Below, one piece after another: positions 61,553-64,000 of a DNA stretch of 64,000 bases. Source of the DNA: Actinomadura xylanilytica (lineage in GTDB: Bacteria; Actinomycetota; Actinomycetes; Streptosporangiales; Streptosporangiaceae). The stretch covers positions 55,909-119,908 of the forward strand of contig NZ_JASNWE010000009.1 of NCBI RefSeq assembly GCF_030283145.1, in the 5' to 3' direction. Each line of letters begins with the position of its first letter. The first letter of the stretch is position 1. A program made the translations under genes and the position numbers. Below the pieces are notes generated by a model. It did no database searches and was not told where the DNA came from. It worked only from the letters and a program-made list of their open reading frames with translations.

Positions 61553-62361
61553 GCGTACATCCGCATCGCCAGCGGGAACGTGACCAGGACGATGCCCGCC
61601 GCCCAGGCGAGCGTGTACCAGGCGTGGTTGCCGACAGGGCCGCCGAGGGTGAGTGCCCGTATTGCGTCCGCCAGATGCGACACCGGGTTGACCTTGGCCC
61701 ACGCCTGTAGCCACCCCGGCATGCTGGAGGTGTCGGGAATCAGGATGCTGCTGCCGAACGTCAATGGCATCACCCACAGGAACGCCAGTCCCTGCACGGT
61801 GCCCGGTGAGGGGGCGACCAGCCCGACCAGCACCGAGATCCAGGAGACTCCCATGTAGAACACATAGGCCAGGGCGAAGGCGGCCAGCACTGATAGTGGG
61901 TCGTTGTGGAACCGGAACCCGAGGATCGACCCGAAGCCGACCAGGACCGTCATCACTATGACGAACCGGACCGTGTCCCCTAGGACCGTGCCGATCAGCG
62001 GCGCGGAACGGGCGATCGGCAGGCTCCGGAACCGGTCGAAGACCCCCTTGTGGATGTCCTCGTTCAACGCGGTGCCGAGACTCATCGTCGCGAACATCGT
62101 CATCTGCGCGACCAGGCCGGGCAGCAACTGCTGTAGGTAGGTGTGGGTGCTGCCCGACACCGCCCCGCCGAACACGTAGAGGAACAGCACCAGGAACACG
62201 ATGGGCATCAGCATCGTGTCCAGCAGCTTCTCCGGAGAGTGCTTGAGCTGCGCGATGTTGCGCCACGCGAGCGTCAGCCCGTGGCGCATCGTGCGCTGGG
62301 GGCTGATCCGCCCTGGCGGCTCGACCCGTGCGGTGACACCGGTGCTCGTGATGGCGGTCAT
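61540..62361 (-). CDS. ABC-2 type permease (DrrB-like)
   Basis: Membrane half of a drug/antibiotic exporter. The 273 residues have six hydrophobic segments, beginning LLDTMLMPIVFLVLFLYVFGG, and DrrB-family landmarks: LPGLVAQMTMFATMSLGTALNEDIHKGVFDR and the late PVSHLADAIRALTLGG. ATG 62361 overlaps the ATPase stop by ATGA, so the two subunits are coupled. The daunorubicin-resistance family is exporter of lipophilic compounds; the cargo here is unknown. Confidence 0.92.
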   Translation of the reverse strand: MTAITSTGVTARVEPPGRISPQRTMRHGLTLAWRNIAQLKHSPEKLLDTMLMPIVFLVLFLYVFGGAVSGSTHTYLQQLLPGLVAQMTMFATMSLGTALNEDIHKGVFDRFRSLPIARSAPLIGTVLGDTVRFVIVMTVLVGFGSILGFRFHNDPLSVLAAFALAYVFYMGVSWISVLVGLVAPSPGTVQGLAFLWVMPLTFGSSILIPDTSSMPGWLQAWAKVNPVSHLADAIRALTLGGPVGNHAWYTLAWAAGIVLVTFPLAMRMYARRA

Positions 62362-63335
62362 GCCGGAGTCCTTTCGGGAACGGATTCGGTGTCCGCCTCC
62401 TCGGCGGGATGTCCGGTGAGGGTGAGGAAGACCTCGTCCAGGCTGGGCATGCGCAGCGCCAGCTCGGCGGCCACGATGTCCGCCTCGTCCAGCCGCCGGA
62501 CCACCGCGGACAGCAGTGTCGGGTCGCTCACCGGAACCGTGACCAGCCCGGACGGCTCCTGGACGGTCGGATGCAGCCCGGTGAGCTCGGCGACGATCGC
62601 GGTGAGCTGCGAGGCCCGGTACGGCTCGGCCGCACGGACCTCCAGCGTCTGCCGGCCGATCCGGGACTTCAGCTCGGCGGAACTGCCCTCGGCGATCACC
62701 CGGCCGTGGTCGACCACCGTGATCTGGTCGGCGAGCGCGTCGGCCTCCTCCAGGTTCTGGGTGGTGAGCAGCACCGTGGCCCCGTCGGCGACCACCTCGC
62801 GCACGGTGTCCCACACGTCGTTGCGGGCGCGGGGGTCGAGCCCGGTCGTGGGCTCGTCCAGGAAGATGACCTCCGGCCGGTTGATCAGGCTGGCGGCCAG
62901 GTCCAGCCGCCGCCGCATCCCGCCCGAGTAGGTCTTCACCGCGCGCCCGCCGGGCTCGGTCAGGCCGAACTGCTCCAGCAGCCCGGTGGCGCGGTCACGT
63001 GCGTCGGCCCGGTTGAAATCCAGGAGCCGCGCGATCATGCGCAGGTTCTCCGACCCGGTCAACTCCTCGTCCACCGAGGCGTACTGGCCGGTCAGCCCGA
63101 TCATCGCGCGCACCCGGACCGCGTCCTTCAGCACGTCGTACCCGCACACCTCCGCGCGCCCGGCGTCGGGCTTCAACAGGGTGGCCAGGACCCGCACGGC
63201 CGTGGTCTTGCCGGCGCCGTTCGGCCCCAGCACACCGAGCACCGTCCCACGGCGCGCGGCGATGTCGACCCCGTCCAGGGCCTGAGTATCCCCGAACCTC
63301 TTCCGCAGGCCCTCGGCCTGGATCACATAGCTCAT
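62358..63335 (-). CDS. ABC transporter ATP-binding protein (DrrA-like)
   Basis: Energises the DrrB-like permease. The 325 residues contain Walker A GPNGAGKT, Q-loop LTGQYASVDEELTG, signature YSGGMRRRLDLA, Walker B VIFLDEPTTGLDP and a C-terminal DrrA-type regulatory domain with PSLDEVFLTLTGH. ATG 63335. The promoter faces away from the rRNA operon start. Confidence 0.94.
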   Translation of the reverse strand: MSYVIQAEGLRKRFGDTQALDGVDIAARRGTVLGVLGPNGAGKTTAVRVLATLLKPDAGRAEVCGYDVLKDAVRVRAMIGLTGQYASVDEELTGSENLRMIARLLDFNRADARDRATGLLEQFGLTEPGGRAVKTYSGGMRRRLDLAASLINRPEVIFLDEPTTGLDPRARNDVWDTVREVVADGATVLLTTQNLEEADALADQITVVDHGRVIAEGSSAELKSRIGRQTLEVRAAEPYRASQLTAIVAELTGLHPTVQEPSGLVTVPVSDPTLLSAVVRRLDEADIVAAELALRMPSLDEVFLTLTGHPAEEADTESVPERTPA

Positions 63336-63555
63336 TCACGGTTCCTCACGTCTCGGCGTCTGCCTGGAACCACCGTCGGCGACGGCACTGACGTGGTGCT
63401 GACGTGAGCGCCGCGCGGGGACGGTCACGCTGACGGGACGCTGACACGGTCCGCCGAACGCCCGGTCGTGCCGCGACCGCGACCGCGACTGCGGCTCGTG
63501 AACAGGCTGTGACCAGCAGGTTTACGTGAGGGGTCACGGAGGTAAGCGTCCCGAT

Positions 63556-63584
63556 TTGACGTGGGGGGCGCGGGAATCTAACGT
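63556..63584 (+). promoter_or_regulatory. rRNA operon promoter P1
   Basis: TTGACG (63556-63561), 17 bases, TAACGT (63579-63584). Confidence 0.65.
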
Positions 63585-63657
63585 TCTACCTGCCCCGAGG
63601 GGATGCGGAACGCCGAGAGGCGGACGGCCCCGGGGAAAGCCACTCAGAAGAAATCGG

Positions 63658-63687
63658 TTCGAAGCACACTGCGAACCGAGGTAAGCT
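63658..63687 (+). promoter_or_regulatory. rRNA operon promoter P2
   Basis: TTCGAA (63658-63663), 18 bases, TAAGCT (63682-63687). Weaker -35 than the other two. Confidence 0.45.
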
Positions 63688-63847
63688 GAAGTAGCAGGCC
63701 TGGAACGGGATGCAGGACGCCGCAAGGTGGCCGGCCCGGTGGCCCCCCGGTACATCGAGTCGCAGGCTTGGGTCTGTGTGGTCTGTGTGGTTGGTGTGTG
63801 GGGATCGGGTGATTCTTGACCGTCGAAAAAGATCTTCGGATCTGGAC

Positions 63848-63875
63848 TTGACAGCCGGGAAGATCCTGGTAAGTT
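63848..63875 (+). promoter_or_regulatory. rRNA operon promoter P3
   Basis: TTGACA (63848-63853), 16 bases, TAAGTT (63870-63875). The stretch from 63774 to 63810 just before it is a TG-rich simple repeat. Confidence 0.65.
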
Positions 63876-64000
63876 AGAAGGGTTGCCCCGGAGCGAGGCC
63901 CGCGAGAGTGGGTGGAGCGCGGTGGGTGTCCGTTTCTTGAGAACTCAACAGCGTGTTAAAAGCCAGTGCCTTAATCGGTTCGGTCATTAGTTGGCTGGAC
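63876..64000 (+). ncRNA. 5' leader of an rRNA operon (16S gene beyond the window)
   Basis: Downstream of P3 the sequence TTTCTTGAGAACTCAACAGC (63924-63943) and the following GTGTTAAAAGCC match the conserved pre-16S leader (antitermination/processing region) of actinomycete rRNA operons. The mature 16S start is not reached by base 64000. Confidence 0.7.

Overview
The window is high-GC actinomycete chromosome. GTG/TTG starts are frequent, four-base ATGA/GTGA gene overlaps are common, and the gene order is the one conserved in Streptomyces-like genomes: tig-clpP1-clpP2-clpX ... folC-DUF4233-ndk-mreBCD-PBP2-rodA-radical SAM pair-rne-rplU-rpmA-obgE-proB-proA ... nadD-rsfS. Gene content (tandem NarL-type two-component systems, AfsR-like SARP, GH18 chitinase, DrrAB transporter) suggests a filamentous actinomycete; an Actinomadura/Thermomonosporaceae-like host is my inference, not something the sequence proves.

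Layout. 1-2.9 kb: a reverse-strand alanyl-tRNA synthetase behind a short leader ORF and a perfect 17-bp palindrome. 3-6.1 kb: HAD hydrolase, alpha/beta hydrolase and TetR gene, divergent from a short-chain dehydrogenase, with two matching operator-like palindromes between. 6.2-8.2 kb: an overlapping pair, an unknown protein built from a duplicated domain and an AbiEii-like nucleotidyltransferase. 8.3-9.6 kb: secreted GH18 chitinase with a perfect 23-bp palindrome upstream. 9.9-11.8 kb: first NarL-type two-component system. 12-14.6 kb: tex. 15-19.7 kb: tig, clpP1, clpP2, clpX. 19.9-24 kb: an insertion into the usual synteny where valS normally lies: a structured repeat, a second two-component system, a membrane protein and a FolC-like Mur ligase paralogue. 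24.1-26.7 kb: folC, DUF4233, ndk. 27-33.1 kb: mreB, mreC, mreD, PBP2, rodA (lateral wall/spore wall synthesis). 33.2-39.7 kb: two radical-SAM-associated genes and RNase E/G. 40-44.5 kb: L21, L27, Obg, proline biosynthesis. 44.6-51.1 kb: Tat-exported phosphoesterase, M48 protease, CoA ligase, nadD, rsfS, histidine phosphatase. 51.3-54.3 kb: two identical tRNA-Ala(GGC) genes flanking an SDR, a repeat copy, a MarR gene and an NADP-dependent reductase. 54.3-57.7 kb: SAM methyltransferase, secreted protein, a third repeat copy, Vms1/RF1-like (baeRF) protein. 57.9-63.3 kb: large AfsR-like regulator, an 83-residue unknown protein and a convergent DrrAB-type ABC exporter. 63.5-64 kb: three tandem rRNA promoters and the start of an rRNA leader; the 16S gene should begin just beyond the window.

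The most interesting signals are (1) a dispersed, highly folded ~150-bp repeat present three times whose edge lies on CTAG, twice forming the neighbour's stop codon; (2) the duplicated-domain protein coupled to an AbiEii-like nucleotidyltransferase; (3) the palindrome plus leader ORF before a possibly extra alaS in a window that also holds two tRNA-Ala genes; (4) the two-component/FolC-paralogue block in the valS slot; and (5) several operator-like palindromes placed on readable promoters. No CRISPR array, prophage or complete insertion sequence was seen.
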